A stretch of 64,000 nt of DNA from Geomonas silvestris (GTDB lineage: Bacteria; Desulfobacterota; Desulfuromonadia; Geobacterales; Geobacteraceae). Made by a program: the position numbers and the translations under genes. This document shows positions 16,915 to 25,636 of this stretch, piece by piece. The number at the start of each line of letters is the position of its first letter. Position 1 is the stretch's first letter. The stretch lies in assembly GCF_014193515.1 (NCBI RefSeq), contig NZ_BLXX01000014.1, positions 1 to 64,000 on the forward strand. Reading direction: 5' to 3'. Under the pieces are notes generated by a model. That model had not been told where the DNA came from, made no database searches, and saw only the letters and a list, made by a program, of their open reading frames with translations.

Positions 16915-17823
16915 GTGTCTGACGAAATCGGCAGGGGGGAAATGGTGCGGATCATCGGGGTACCGGTCGACCTTGGCCAGACCCAACGCGGCGTCGACCT
17001 GGGGCCTGGTGCCCTGCGCTATGCGGGGATCGCCGAGCGCTTAAGCGGATTGGGTTACCAGGTGGAGGACCAGGGGAACCTCGAGGTGCCGGTGCGCGAC
17101 GTCTTGGGCAGCGAGCGCGAACTGCACTACCTCCCCTCCATCCGGCGGGTCTGCGATGCGGTGTACCAGGCGGGGCGCCGGGCGGTAGAGGACGGCTTCC
17201 TGCCGCTTTTCATGGGGGGCGACCACTCCATGGCGCTCGGCTCCATCGGGGGAGTGACCCATCACGAGCCGGCCGGGGTGATCTGGATCGACGCCCACGG
17301 CGACTTCAACACGCCGCAGACCTCGCCGTCGGGAAACATCCACGGCATGGTGCTCGCCGCCCTCATGGGGCAGGGGTTTCCGGAACTGGTGCAGTTGGGG
17401 CGCATCGGTCCCAAACTCCAGGTGACCGACGTGGTGATGATCGGGATCCGCGAGCTGGATCCCCAGGAGCGCCAGCGCCTCAAGGAGAGCGGGATCGCCA
17501 CCTACACCATGCGTGAGATCGACGAGCGCGGCATGGGGACCGTGGCCCGCGAGGCGGTGGAGCGGCTTGAGCACCTAAGCCGCCTGCACGTAAGCCTCGA
17601 CCTGGACGCCCTCGATCCCCTGGAGGTCCCCGGGGTCGGCACCACCTCGCCGGGCGGTCTCACCTACCGCGAGGCGCAGCTGCTCATGGAGATCATCGCC
17701 GACTCCCGGCGCCTGGCCTCCCTGGATATCGTGGAGATCAACCCCATCCTGGACCAGCGCAACCAGACCGCGAAGATCGCCGTCGAGTTGGCAGCTTCCC
17801 TGTTCGGTAGCCGGATACTCTAG
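16915..17823 (+). CDS. rocF: Arginase
   Basis: Manganese enzyme of the ureohydrolase family splitting arginine to ornithine and urea. Metal-binding motifs are complete: [22 protein letters not shown], and SLDLDALDP. The [12 protein letters not shown] loop and [16 protein letters not shown] further fit arginase rather than agmatinase. 302 residues, GTG start with GAGGGGA just upstream; the first ~8 residues are not conserved. It is coupled to the cyclodeaminase gene, which would take its product ornithine to proline; PutA at 55265 can take proline onward. Confidence 0.92.
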   Translation: MSDEIGRGEMVRIIGVPVDLGQTQRGVDLGPGALRYAGIAERLSGLGYQVEDQGNLEVPVRDVLGSERELHYLPSIRRVCDAVYQAGRRAVEDGFLPLFMGGDHSMALGSIGGVTHHEPAGVIWIDAHGDFNTPQTSPSGNIHGMVLAALMGQGFPELVQLGRIGPKLQVTDVVMIGIRELDPQERQRLKESGIATYTMREIDERGMGTVAREAVERLEHLSRLHVSLDLDALDPLEVPGVGTTSPGGLTYREAQLLMEIIADSRRLASLDIVEINPILDQRNQTAKIAVELAASLFGSRIL

Positions 17824-17858
17824 CGAAAAAACGGCCGCCGAGGCTCGCCTCGCCACGA

Positions 17859-17892
17859 CAAGAGGGCGCCGACCACGGTCGGAGCCCTCTTT
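17859..17892. terminator. Bidirectional terminator between rocF and cheW
   Basis: AAGAGGGC...GCCCTCTT with inner CCGACC/GGTCGG pairing; T-run on the plus side, A-run supplying Ts weakly on the minus side. Confidence 0.75.
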
Positions 17893-17918
17893 CTGCGTCC
17901 GGAGGGTATCCGTCCCGC

Positions 17919-18416
17919 TTACACCGCTCCGCTTAGCAGGCGGCGCTCCTCGTCGCTCAGCATCCGTTCCAGATCCAAAAGGACCAGCAGGCGCTCGGCC
18001 TGGTTGATTACCCCCGCCATGCACTCCTGTTCGAGTCCCGCCGAGGCGGCCGGAGGGGGCGGCTGGATCTCCTTCTCCGAGATCCTGATCACCTCGGAAA
18101 CCTCGTCCACGATGAACCCCATCAGTTCACCGACCACCTCCATGACCATGATCCGGGTACGCTTGTCATACTCCGCCTCAGGGAGGTTGAACTTGCGCCT
18201 GAGCGCGATGATCGGGATCACCTTGCCGCGCAGGTTGATGACACCCTCCACGTAGTGCGGCGTGTTGGGGACCCGGGTGATGCTGAGCATGCGGATGATC
18301 TCGCGCACCAGGAGCACGTTGATGCCGTACTCTTCCTGGTCCAGTGCGAAACTCACCAATTGGATTTCGTCGAAGGTTTCGGTGTCAGTAGTTCGTGTGG
18401 CTGGCAGATTGCTCAT
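17919..18416 (-). CDS. cheW: Chemotaxis coupling protein CheW
   Basis: A 165-residue single CheW domain, linking receptors to the CheA kinase. Conserved features: QLVSFALDQEEYGINVLLVREI, VPNTPHYVEGVINLRGKVIPII (the hallmark NLRG), RIMVMEV and a C-terminal Leu-rich strand (ERLLVLLDLERML). The ATG at 18416 has AGGAGGAA nine nt upstream; the longer open frame upstream lacks family sequence. A FliA-like motif shared with the nearby receptor gene lies ~60 nt upstream. Confidence 0.93.
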   Translation of the reverse strand: MSNLPATRTTDTETFDEIQLVSFALDQEEYGINVLLVREIIRMLSITRVPNTPHYVEGVINLRGKVIPIIALRRKFNLPEAEYDKRTRIMVMEVVGELMGFIVDEVSEVIRISEKEIQPPPPAASAGLEQECMAGVINQAERLLVLLDLERMLSDEERRLLSGAV

Positions 18417-18472
18417 GGAAGCAGGTTCCTCCTGTGCCGGATGTCGGCGCCACGGGTTTTTTTTAAAGGCGC

Positions 18473-18508
18473 CTGTAAGATTATCGACGACGGTGGGGTG
18501 CTGCTTGA
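18473..18508 (-). promoter_or_regulatory. FliA-like promoter of cheW
   Basis: On the minus strand TCAA, 16-nt spacer, GTCGATAA (18488-18481), followed by ATCTTACAG. The -10 side is good and shares GATAATCTTACAG with the receptor promoter; the -35 is one base off TAAA. Confidence 0.45.
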
Positions 18509-18606
18509 GAGAAAATTGCACTGCGGACGGTAAAACGAGGGGATGGGGAGCGTGATGGTGCGGGGTACCTGAGGCGGAGGTGGCTGCGCAGCGCGGGCTG
18601 CACACG

Positions 18607-18654
18607 AAAAAAGCCCGTCCCGATGCTCCTTGGCGAGACCGGGTACGGGCGTTT
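18607..18654 (-). terminator. Terminator after the DUF1858 gene
   Basis: On the minus strand ACGCCCGT...ACGGGC pairing (GCCCGT 18613-18618 with ACGGGC 18645-18650) followed by six Ts (18612-18607). Confidence 0.75.
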
Positions 18655-18675
18655 TAAAGGGGGGGGAGGCCTGAA

Positions 18676-18870
18676 TCAGGAACTGAGCTTGCTGTTCAGT
18701 TCGCCGAGCAGGGTGTCGATGTCGACCTTGTGCACCGAAGCGCCGTGTTCCAACTCTTCGTAATCGGCGATCTGGCAGTCGAAGCAGTCGAGGCCGTAGC
18801 GTTCGAAGATGGGGAGCGTTTCCGGGTGCCGCCTGAGGATTTCCGCAATGGTCATGTTCTTGGTGATCAC
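18676..18870 (-). CDS. DUF1858 domain mini-protein
   Basis: A 64-residue protein beginning at GTG (18870) with GGGAGG 5 nt upstream. The DUF1858 pattern is clear: MTIAEILRRHPETLPIFERYGLDCFDCQ, with two Cys at residues 29 and 32, then a short C-terminal helix. The domain is known from hybrid-cluster and iron-centre repair proteins, where Cys/His may bind metal; the role of the stand-alone form is unknown. A paralogue lies at 32059. It follows coaD by ~100 nt. Confidence 0.85.
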   Translation of the reverse strand: MITKNMTIAEILRRHPETLPIFERYGLDCFDCQIADYEELEHGASVHKVDIDTLLGELNSKLSS

Positions 18871-18972
18871 TGGAACCTCCCGATGCTGGGTTGACTGCGT
18901 TTGATCGAATATCCAGGGTGCCTGCTGGCCTGCAACAGTAGCAGACGCCGGTGACCCTGGCAAGACACGGGG

Positions 18973-19461
18973 TCAGGAACGGTTGAACTTCGCGCTGAGC
19001 GCAGCCTTCACCAGCGGGGGAACCAGCTTGTCCACCGGTCCGTTCAGCGAGCTCACCTCTTTTACGATCGAGGAAGAGAGGTAGCTGTAGGGAACCGAGG
19101 TCATCATGAACAGGGTCTCCACCTGCTTGGTGATGGAGCGGTTCATCTGGGCCAGCTGGAACTCGAACTCGAAGTCGGAGACCGCGCGCAGGCCGCGGAT
19201 CACCACCGAGGCGCCGCGTTTCTGGACGAAGTCGACCAAAAGCCCGTCGAAGGTCTCCACGTAACAGTTGGGCTTGTCGGCGAGGATCTCGGAAAGAAGC
19301 GCAAGCCGCTCGGGGACGCTGAACAGCGAGTTCTTCTCCGAGTTGCGGGCCACCGCCACCACCACGCCGTCGAAGATCTGCAGGGCGCGCTCGATGATGT
19401 CCAGGTGTCCAAAGGTGACCGGGTCGAAGGAGCCGGGATAGACTGCGAGTTTCAGGGGCAC
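18973..19461 (-). CDS. coaD: Phosphopantetheine adenylyltransferase
   Basis: Fourth enzyme of coenzyme A synthesis, transferring AMP from ATP to 4'-phosphopantetheine. Nucleotidyltransferase motifs: YPGSFDPVTFGHLDIIERA (residues 7-25, with the T/H-x-G-H ATP site), VVIRGLRAVSDFEFEFQLAQMN, and YSYLSSSIVKEVSSLNG (ISSS-like motif). 162 residues, the usual size. Its start overlaps the end of rsmD by 10 nt, the common rsmD-coaD pairing. Confidence 0.97.
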   Translation of the reverse strand: MPLKLAVYPGSFDPVTFGHLDIIERALQIFDGVVVAVARNSEKNSLFSVPERLALLSEILADKPNCYVETFDGLLVDFVQKRGASVVIRGLRAVSDFEFEFQLAQMNRSITKQVETLFMMTSVPYSYLSSSIVKEVSSLNGPVDKLVPPLVKAALSAKFNRS

Positions 19462-20033
19462 TGTGCACCTCGATCTGCGATGGTTAGAAAGGAGAGGGCG
19501 GTATCACCGTAGATCCTGCGCTCGCTCTCCTGCAGCCTGCCGAAGCTGCGAGGGACATCTTCCTGCGTGGCGAACTCGGCGACTACCGTGGTCCCGGCAT
19601 CGACCAGGGGCGAGGTCCCGAGCAGTTCGAGTACCCGAACTGCCAGCCCCTCGTGATAGGGAGGGTCAAGAAAGATCAGGTGGAAGGGGGCTTCGCTGCG
19701 GGCGAGCCAGTTGAGCGCGGCGTGCGCCTCCTGGTTCAGCACCTTGGCCTGAGCGCCCAGATGGGTGAGTTCCAGGTTTTTCTGGACAAGCTGCACCGAG
19801 TCGCGGTGCGAGTCGACGAAGACGGCAAATCCGGCGCCGCGGCTGAGCGCCTCGATTCCCAGGTTGCCGGTGCCGGCAAAGAGGTCCAAAACGCGCATCT
19901 CGTCGAACTCGCCCAGGCGGCTCACCAGGATGCTGAAGAGTGCCTCTTTGACGCGGTCCGCGGTCGGGCGTACCCGCATGTTCTTGGGAGCCAGGAGCCT
20001 GCGCCCCCGGGCTGAGCCTGCGATCACCCGCAT
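19452..20033 (-). CDS. rsmD: 16S rRNA (guanine(966)-N(2))-methyltransferase
   Basis: SAM-dependent rRNA methyltransferase acting on 16S G966 during 30S assembly. The opening MRVIAGSARGRRL and RPTADRVKEALFSIL are typical; motif I is LDLFAGTGNLGIEALSRGA (~residue 50), and the catalytic N-P-P-Y-type motif reads LDPPYHEGL (~residue 123). 193 residues. First gene of the rsmD-coaD-DUF1858 unit, divergent from dgt. Confidence 0.95.
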   Translation of the reverse strand: MRVIAGSARGRRLLAPKNMRVRPTADRVKEALFSILVSRLGEFDEMRVLDLFAGTGNLGIEALSRGAGFAVFVDSHRDSVQLVQKNLELTHLGAQAKVLNQEAHAALNWLARSEAPFHLIFLDPPYHEGLAVRVLELLGTSPLVDAGTTVVAEFATQEDVPRSFGRLQESERRIYGDTALSFLTIADRGAQCP

Positions 20034-20140
20034 AAAACCTATTCCCTCATCCGGTCGATATTACCGGTTTTTCATGCTTCTCGCGTTGCAGCCTGCTCTA
20101 TTACCACGATGCACCCATGGCGTCAATGGCAACTTTAAAG

Positions 20141-20168
20141 TTGACAGTGTATGAGGGGCGTATATAAA
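20141..20168 (+). promoter_or_regulatory. Sigma-70 promoter upstream of dgt
   Basis: TTGACA (20141-20146), 16-nt spacer, TATAAA (20163-20168). The leader to the chosen dgt start would be ~150 nt; no clear riboswitch or hairpin was recognised in it. Confidence 0.7.
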
Positions 20169-20324
20169 TAGCGGGAATATTACAAGCTTTGTGACAGCCG
20201 CGGGCAGAAATAGCGACTCTTGCCGCTCCCGGTTGTGTCACGGCGGCAGTTTTGTCCAGTAATTGACGATGCTGTAGGGCGCAGTCTTTATGCTGGCGAG
20301 TCTATTCTTCAACAGGGGGAGTGG

Positions 20325-21473
20325 ATGAGAGAAGGGCAGATGATGGAGCGGAACGATCTGGCAGGCTATGCGGCCCGCAGTGACAGTTCCCGTGGGCGCA
20401 AGTACCAGGAGGAGTTCCGCGACAACCGGCCGGCCTACGAGCGGGACCGGGACCGCATCATCCATTGCGCCGCCTTCCGCCGCCTGGAGTACAAGACCCA
20501 GGTCTTCGTAAACCACGAAGGCGACTACTACCGGACCCGGCTCACCCACTCGCTCGAGGTGGCGCAGATAGGGAAAGGGATCGCCCGGCGCCTGGGGCTC
20601 AACGAGGAGCTCACCGAGACCCTCGCCCTCGCTCACGATCTTGGCCATACCCCCTTTGGGCACACCGGCGAGGAGGTGCTGAACCGGCTTATGGAGGGGT
20701 TCGGTGGCTTCGAGCACAACCTGCAGTCGTTGCGGGTCGTGGACGAGTTGGAGGAGCGCTACCCGAACTTCAACGGGCTGAACCTCTCTTGGGAGGTGCG
20801 CGAGGGGATCGCCAAACACTCCACCCCCTACGATCTCCCCACCACCGCCTTCGCCGAATTCCTTCCCGGCACCGTCCCCACCGTCGAGGCGCAGCTCATC
20901 AACCTCGCCGACGAGATCGCCTACAACAACCACGACATCGACGACGGGCTCAAGTCAGGCTACGTCAACCTGGCGCAGCTGCGCAGCGTGGAGCTGTGGG
21001 AGGAGGTCCACGAGGGGATCCTGTGCAAGTACCCGGGGATAGATCCCGACCGTGCCGTTTGCCAGACCGTGAGCGCACTCATCGGCGTCCTGATAACCGA
21101 CCTGGTCGCGACGACCGCCGCCAACATCGAAAATCTGAAGATAGGGACCCAGGAGGACCTGCGCCGGGTGAACCTGCCAGTGGTCGCCTTCAGCCCCGAG
21201 ATGGCCAAGCGTAACGCGCAGCTGAAGCGGTTTTTGTTCCAGAACCTGTACCGGCACTACAAGGTGGAGCGCATGCGGGTGAAGGCCGAGCGCTACCTGG
21301 CCGAGCTCTTCGAGGTGTACGTGAAGCACCCGACGCTGCTCCCCTTGAGACACCAGCAGAAGATGGAGCGCGAAGGGCGCGAGCGGGTGATCTGCGACTA
21401 CATCGCCGGCATGACGGACCGCTTTGCGCTGGACGAGTTTAAGAGGTTGTTCGAGCCGTACGAGAGGGTGTAG
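20325..21473 (+). CDS. dgt: Deoxyguanosinetriphosphate triphosphohydrolase-like protein
   Basis: HD-superfamily dNTP triphosphohydrolase (dNTP to deoxynucleoside plus triphosphate). Metal motif: H in TRLTHSLEVAQIG, HD in LALAHDLGHTPFGHTGEE, and the late Asp in ADEIAYNNHDIDDG. The opening FRDNRPAYERDRDRIIHCAAFRRLEYKTQVF is typical of the 370-380-residue bacterial form. The ATG at 20325 follows GGGGGAG by 3-4 nt; a second ATG at 20340 is equally possible, and the open frame reaching 20220 starts with an unlikely TTG. Confidence 0.9.
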   Translation: MREGQMMERNDLAGYAARSDSSRGRKYQEEFRDNRPAYERDRDRIIHCAAFRRLEYKTQVFVNHEGDYYRTRLTHSLEVAQIGKGIARRLGLNEELTETLALAHDLGHTPFGHTGEEVLNRLMEGFGGFEHNLQSLRVVDELEERYPNFNGLNLSWEVREGIAKHSTPYDLPTTAFAEFLPGTVPTVEAQLINLADEIAYNNHDIDDGLKSGYVNLAQLRSVELWEEVHEGILCKYPGIDPDRAVCQTVSALIGVLITDLVATTAANIENLKIGTQEDLRRVNLPVVAFSPEMAKRNAQLKRFLFQNLYRHYKVERMRVKAERYLAELFEVYVKHPTLLPLRHQQKMEREGRERVICDYIAGMTDRFALDEFKRLFEPYERV

Positions 21474-21581
21474 GGGTGGGGGCCTGGCGGCAGGTGGCGC
21501 TGCGGCGTTCACCGTTGCTGATCGGTTCGGTCAGTCCGATCGATCCGATCGGTGCGCTGGAAAACCATGGCAGCAAAAACG

Positions 21582-21611
21582 AAAAGCGGGGGCCAATGCC
21601 CCCGCTTTTTT
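21582..21611. terminator. Bidirectional terminator between dgt and yhbY
   Basis: AAAAGCGGGGGC pairs with GCCCCCGCTTTT around CAAT, with T-runs in both directions. Confidence 0.9.
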
Positions 21612-21634
21612 GTGTCCTACCGGTGGTGTGCCGC

Positions 21635-21928
21635 TTACTTCTTGGGCAGCTCCATCCTGGGCTCTTTCGCCGCACGGTACAGCAGCAGCGTTCTGCCCAG
21701 CACCTGGGCAAGTTCGGCGCCGGCCGCGTTGCAAAGCTCCTCGGCCACCTCATGGCGGTCGATCAGGCAGCTCTCCAGGATCTTCACCTTGATGAGTTCA
21801 TGGCTTTCCAGTGCCTCGTTAGTCTCGCGGATCACCGCCTCGCTTACATCACTCTTGCCGACGGTGATAACCGGCTTAAGCCCATGTCCCAGGGCCCGGA
21901 GAAATCTCTTCTGTTTTCCCGATAGCAT
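21635..21928 (-). CDS. yhbY: YhbY-family CRM-domain RNA-binding protein
   Basis: Small RNA-binding protein associated with the pre-50S ribosome. Seen: MLSGKQKRFLRALGHGLKPVITVGK (the GxxG-type RNA-binding loop region), ELIKVKILESC and the Gly-rich end VLGRTLLLYRA. Starting at the ATG at 21928, behind AAGGA, gives 97 residues, matching the family; 14 additional open codons upstream are not conserved. Confidence 0.92.
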   Translation of the reverse strand: MLSGKQKRFLRALGHGLKPVITVGKSDVSEAVIRETNEALESHELIKVKILESCLIDRHEVAEELCNAAGAELAQVLGRTLLLYRAAKEPRMELPKK

Positions 21929-21970
21929 CAATTCTTCCTTTGCGACTTCTGCAGCTTGAGTGCGGTTCAT

Positions 21971-22250
21971 GACAACAGCCGCCTCTGCAAAAACCTTCGT
22001 TATGTTTCATAAACCAGCATGAGTGTATAGCATCTTGCCGTGCAGATAGCAAGTGACCGGACTCGGTGGCTCACCGGTGGAGTGCTGACAGCAACCGAAA
22101 TGACTGCGCCTGCCAGGAGCGTTACGAAAAGGCAACGGGCATCGCCCGGCATTGTGACCCTGTGTTTGCTGTAGGTTGCGCCTTTGTCACCTTCGAAAGT
22201 GCGCTTAGTAAAACCTAATCCTCTTCGGCTGTTTGCGGTGCAGTTTCGCC
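21971..22250. other. Intergenic region upstream of the pyr promoter
   Basis: About 280 nt between yhbY and the pyr promoter with no supported gene. No repeat or obvious operator was seen; the yhbY promoter should lie here. Confidence 0.4.
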
Positions 22251-22279
22251 TTGACTCTCACTGGTCGCGGTGGTACTTT
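22251..22279 (+). promoter_or_regulatory. Candidate promoter of the pyr cluster
   Basis: TTGACT (22251-22256), 17-nt spacer, TACTTT (22274-22279). Good -35, weak -10. It is placed ~30 nt before the PyrR-binding stem-loop, as expected for an attenuated leader. Confidence 0.5.
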
Positions 22280-22307
22280 TACCAAAATTTTTACCTTACC
22301 TTTTAAA

Positions 22308-22331
22308 TTAGCCCCGTGAGGTTAGCAAAGG
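22308..22331 (+). promoter_or_regulatory. PyrR-binding RNA element
   Basis: TTAGCC - CCGTGA - GGTTAG: a six-pair stem (two G-U wobbles) closing the hexaloop CCGUGA, which fits the PyrR binding-loop consensus CNGNGA, followed by CAAAGG. In known systems UMP-bound PyrR stabilises this hairpin and favours the downstream terminator. It lies 180 nt before the pyrR ATG. Confidence 0.75.
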
Positions 22332-22362
22332 TGGAGAAAGTTACACTCTCAGTCTATCTGGA

Positions 22363-22398
22363 AGAGCCTTTCTGCCTGCGCGCGGAGAGGCTCTTTTT
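22363..22398 (+). terminator. Attenuator terminator in the pyrR leader
   Basis: AGAGCC...GGCTCT stem (22363-22368 with 22389-22394), inner TTTC/GAGA pairing and a T-run (22394-22398). It sits between the PyrR-binding hairpin and pyrR, so it is most simply read as the PyrR-controlled attenuator. Confidence 0.75.
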
Positions 22399-22472
22399 AT
22401 ATGCAGAAACCGCCCCGGATGTGGGATGCTAAGGTGTAATAACTTCACAGTTTTCGAACTGATCCAATATGA

Positions 22473-23042
<570 letters not shown>

Positions 23043-23060
23043 GGCAACAACAAACCATTT

Positions 23061-23176
23061 AACAGGGATGAATGGGATAAAAGGGATAAACCCAAAGCGG
23101 AAAGGCCTTAGGGGAAAGGCAAAACCAAACTTGAAAGTCTTAAGATTTTATCCCCTTCATCCCCTTCATCCCTGTT
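23061..23176. repeat. Inverted repeat with tandem-word arms (GGGATGAAG family)
   Basis: Left arm 23061-23090 (AACAGGGATGAATGGGATAA...) and right arm 23148-23176 (...CTTCATCCCTGTT) are reverse complements with few mismatches, ~57 nt apart. Each arm is itself made of an imperfect tandem word (GGGATRAA). It fills the pyrR-pyrB gap. Confidence 0.85.
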
Positions 23177-23222
23177 CGAATTGAATTTATTTTGCTGACA
23201 CTACGAGTTTCAGGGGGGGATC

Positions 23223-24158
23223 ATGGGTTTCAGGCACAAAGACATCATTGCCCTCAAGGATCTGACCAAAGAGGAGATCGAACTGCTCCTCAATACGGCA
23301 GACAGCCTTGACGAAATCAACCGCCGCGACATCAAAAAGGTCCCGACCTTGCGCGGCAGAACGGTCGTCAACCTCTTCTACGAGGCTTCTACCCGTACCC
23401 GAACCTCCTTTGAAATCGCCGCTAAACGACTCTCCTGCGACACGGTCAACATCACTGCGTCTACCAGTTCGGTCACCAAGGGCGAAACGCTCTCTGACAC
23501 TGCCAACAACATCCTGGCCATGAAGCCGGACATCATCGTGATGCGCCACTCAATCTCGGGTGCCCACGAGTACCTGGCCAAGCGGGTCTCCTGCTCGGTG
23601 ATCAACGCAGGCGACGGCGCGCACGAACACCCCTCCCAGGGGCTTTTGGACATGCTCACCATGCGCCAGAAGTACGGCAGGATCGAGGGGCTGAAGGTCG
23701 CCATCGTGGGCGACATCACCCACTCCCGCGTGGCCCGCTCCAACATCTACGGCCTCACCACCATGGGGGCGCAGGTTTTCCTGGCCGGCCCGCCGACCAT
23801 GATGCCCGTTGGGATCGAGCGGTTGGGGAACGTGACCGTCTGCAAGGACATGCGTGAGGCGGTGGATCGGGCCGACGTGGTCATGATGCTGAGAATCCAG
23901 CTGGAGCGCCAGGGAAAAACCCTGCTCCCCAGCATGCGGGAGTACGCCCGCTACTTCGGCCTCAACCCCGAGGTGCTGAAGCTCGCAAAACCAGGCGCCA
24001 TCGTCATGCACCCCGGACCGATCAACCGCGGCGTCGAGATGTCCTCGTACGTGGCCGACTGCGACCAGTCTTACATCCTGAAGCAGGTCTCCAACGGCGT
24101 CGCTATCAGGATGGCCATGCTCTACCACGTCTGCGGCGGCGAGCCGGCGGAAGGGTAA
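23223..24158 (+). CDS. pyrB: Aspartate carbamoyltransferase catalytic subunit
   Basis: Condenses carbamoyl phosphate and aspartate, the committed pyrimidine step. The carbamoyl phosphate loop [19 protein letters not shown] is at ~residues 53-71, [11 protein letters not shown] at ~139, and the aspartate loop [11 protein letters not shown] and [11 protein letters not shown] further on. 311 residues. No pyrI was found, so it probably acts as an unregulated catalytic trimer or with PyrC. RBS GGGGGGAT. Confidence 0.97.
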   Translation: MGFRHKDIIALKDLTKEEIELLLNTADSLDEINRRDIKKVPTLRGRTVVNLFYEASTRTRTSFEIAAKRLSCDTVNITASTSSVTKGETLSDTANNILAMKPDIIVMRHSISGAHEYLAKRVSCSVINAGDGAHEHPSQGLLDMLTMRQKYGRIEGLKVAIVGDITHSRVARSNIYGLTTMGAQVFLAGPPTMMPVGIERLGNVTVCKDMREAVDRADVVMMLRIQLERQGKTLLPSMREYARYFGLNPEVLKLAKPGAIVMHPGPINRGVEMSSYVADCDQSYILKQVSNGVAIRMAMLYHVCGGEPAEG

Positions 24159-24166
24159 CTGCAAGT

Positions 24167-24265
24167 TCTACGTTCTAGGTTCTACGTTTTACGTTGAACC
24201 TACAGCGTATGCCGAATTTGACCTGGTGCTTTTCAACTTAGAACCTAGAACATAGAACCTAGAAC
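24167..24265. repeat. Inverted repeat with tandem-word arms (GTTCTAG family)
   Basis: Left arm ~24167-24196 (TTCTACGTTCTAGGTTCTAC...) and right arm ~24233-24265 (...GAACATAGAACCTAGAAC) are reverse complements built of the 7-10-nt word GTTCTACG/GTTCTAG. It fills most of the pyrB-pyrC gap. Confidence 0.85.
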
Positions 24266-24297
24266 GGATTTTTCCGGTTCTTAGCGAGGTACTTGAG

Positions 24298-25575
24298 ATG
24301 AATGTGTTGATAAAAGGCGGGCGCGTGGTTGACCCTTCCCAGGGTATTGATGCAATAATGGACGTTCTCATCGCAGACGGCGTGGTGCTGGAGTTGGGCA
24401 CCGGGCTCTCGGCTCCGGAAGGGACCGAAACGATCGATGCCACCGGGCTCGTCGTGACTCCGGGGCTCATCGACATGCACGTGCATCTGCGCGATCCGGG
24501 CCTCGAGTACAAGGAAGACCTTGCTACCGGCAGCCGCGCCGCTGCAGCCGGCGGCTTCACCTCGGTGGCCTGCATGCCCAACACCAAACCGGTCATCGAC
24601 AACAAGGCGGTCACCTCCTACATCCTGAACAAGGCCCGCAACGAGGCGCTGGTCAACATCTTCCCGGTGGGTGCCATCACCCAGGGGAGCAAGGGCGATA
24701 CCCTGGCCGAGATGGGTGAGATGAAGGAAGCCGGTTGCGTGGCGGTCTCCGACGACGGCAAGCCGGTCTGCAACAGCGAGCTGATGCGCCGCGCGCTGGA
24801 ATACGCGAAGGGGATCGGCATCGCCGTGATCTGCCACTCGGAAGACCTCGCGCTGGTCGGCGAAGGGGTGATGAACGAAGGCTTCGTCTCCACCGAGCTC
24901 GGCCTCAAGGGGATCCCCTGGGCGGCCGAAGACATCGCGGTGGCTCGCGACGTGTATCTGGCCGAGTTCACCGGTTCCCCGGTGCACATCGCCCACATCT
25001 CCACGGAAGGGTCCGCCCGCATCATCCGCAACGCCAAGGCGCGCGGGGTGCAGGTGACCTGCGAGACGGCGCCGCACTACTTCACCCTGACCGACGAGGC
25101 GGTGCGCGGCTACAACACCAACGCGAAGATGAACCCGCCCTTGAGAGGGGAGGCCGACCGCGCCGCCATGAAGGCGGCTCTCGCCGACGGGACCATCGAT
25201 GCCATCGCGACCGACCACGCCCCGCACCACCTGGACGAAAAGGATGTCGAGTTCAACCTGGCCATGAACGGCATCGTCGGCCTGGAGACCTCGCTCCCCT
25301 TGTCGCTCAAACTGGTCGAGGAAGGGGTGCTCGATCTTCAGCAGCTGGTTGCAGCCATGTCCTGCAACCCCGCGAAGATCCTCGGGCTAGATCGCGGCAC
25401 CTTGAAGCCGGGTGCCGTCGGCGACGTGACCGTCATCGACCCCAACAAAGAGTGGACGGTGGTCGCCGAGAAGCTGGAGACCAAGTCGAAGAACTCGCCG
25501 TTTATCGGCTGGCAGATGAAGGGTGCCTCGGCCTACACCATCGTGAAAGGCCAGGTGGTACACAAAGGGATTTAG
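24298..25575 (+). CDS. pyrC: Dihydroorotase, class I
   Basis: Zinc amidohydrolase interconverting carbamoyl aspartate and dihydroorotate. Metal and substrate motifs: [19 protein letters not shown] (HxH-x-R), [35 protein letters not shown] and [13 protein letters not shown] (metal Asp). The 425-residue length and LEV-type C-terminus assign it to class I. It follows pyrB and precedes carA by 61 nt. Confidence 0.97.
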   Translation: MNVLIKGGRVVDPSQGIDAIMDVLIADGVVLELGTGLSAPEGTETIDATGLVVTPGLIDMHVHLRDPGLEYKEDLATGSRAAAAGGFTSVACMPNTKPVIDNKAVTSYILNKARNEALVNIFPVGAITQGSKGDTLAEMGEMKEAGCVAVSDDGKPVCNSELMRRALEYAKGIGIAVICHSEDLALVGEGVMNEGFVSTELGLKGIPWAAEDIAVARDVYLAEFTGSPVHIAHISTEGSARIIRNAKARGVQVTCETAPHYFTLTDEAVRGYNTNAKMNPPLRGEADRAAMKAALADGTIDAIATDHAPHHLDEKDVEFNLAMNGIVGLETSLPLSLKLVEEGVLDLQQLVAAMSCNPAKILGLDRGTLKPGAVGDVTVIDPNKEWTVVAEKLETKSKNSPFIGWQMKGASAYTIVKGQVVHKGI

Positions 25576-25636
25576 TGTTTGGATGACGGCCGCCTTTTTA
25601 GAGGCTGCGCAAGCAATATACGATCGGGAGAACTAC

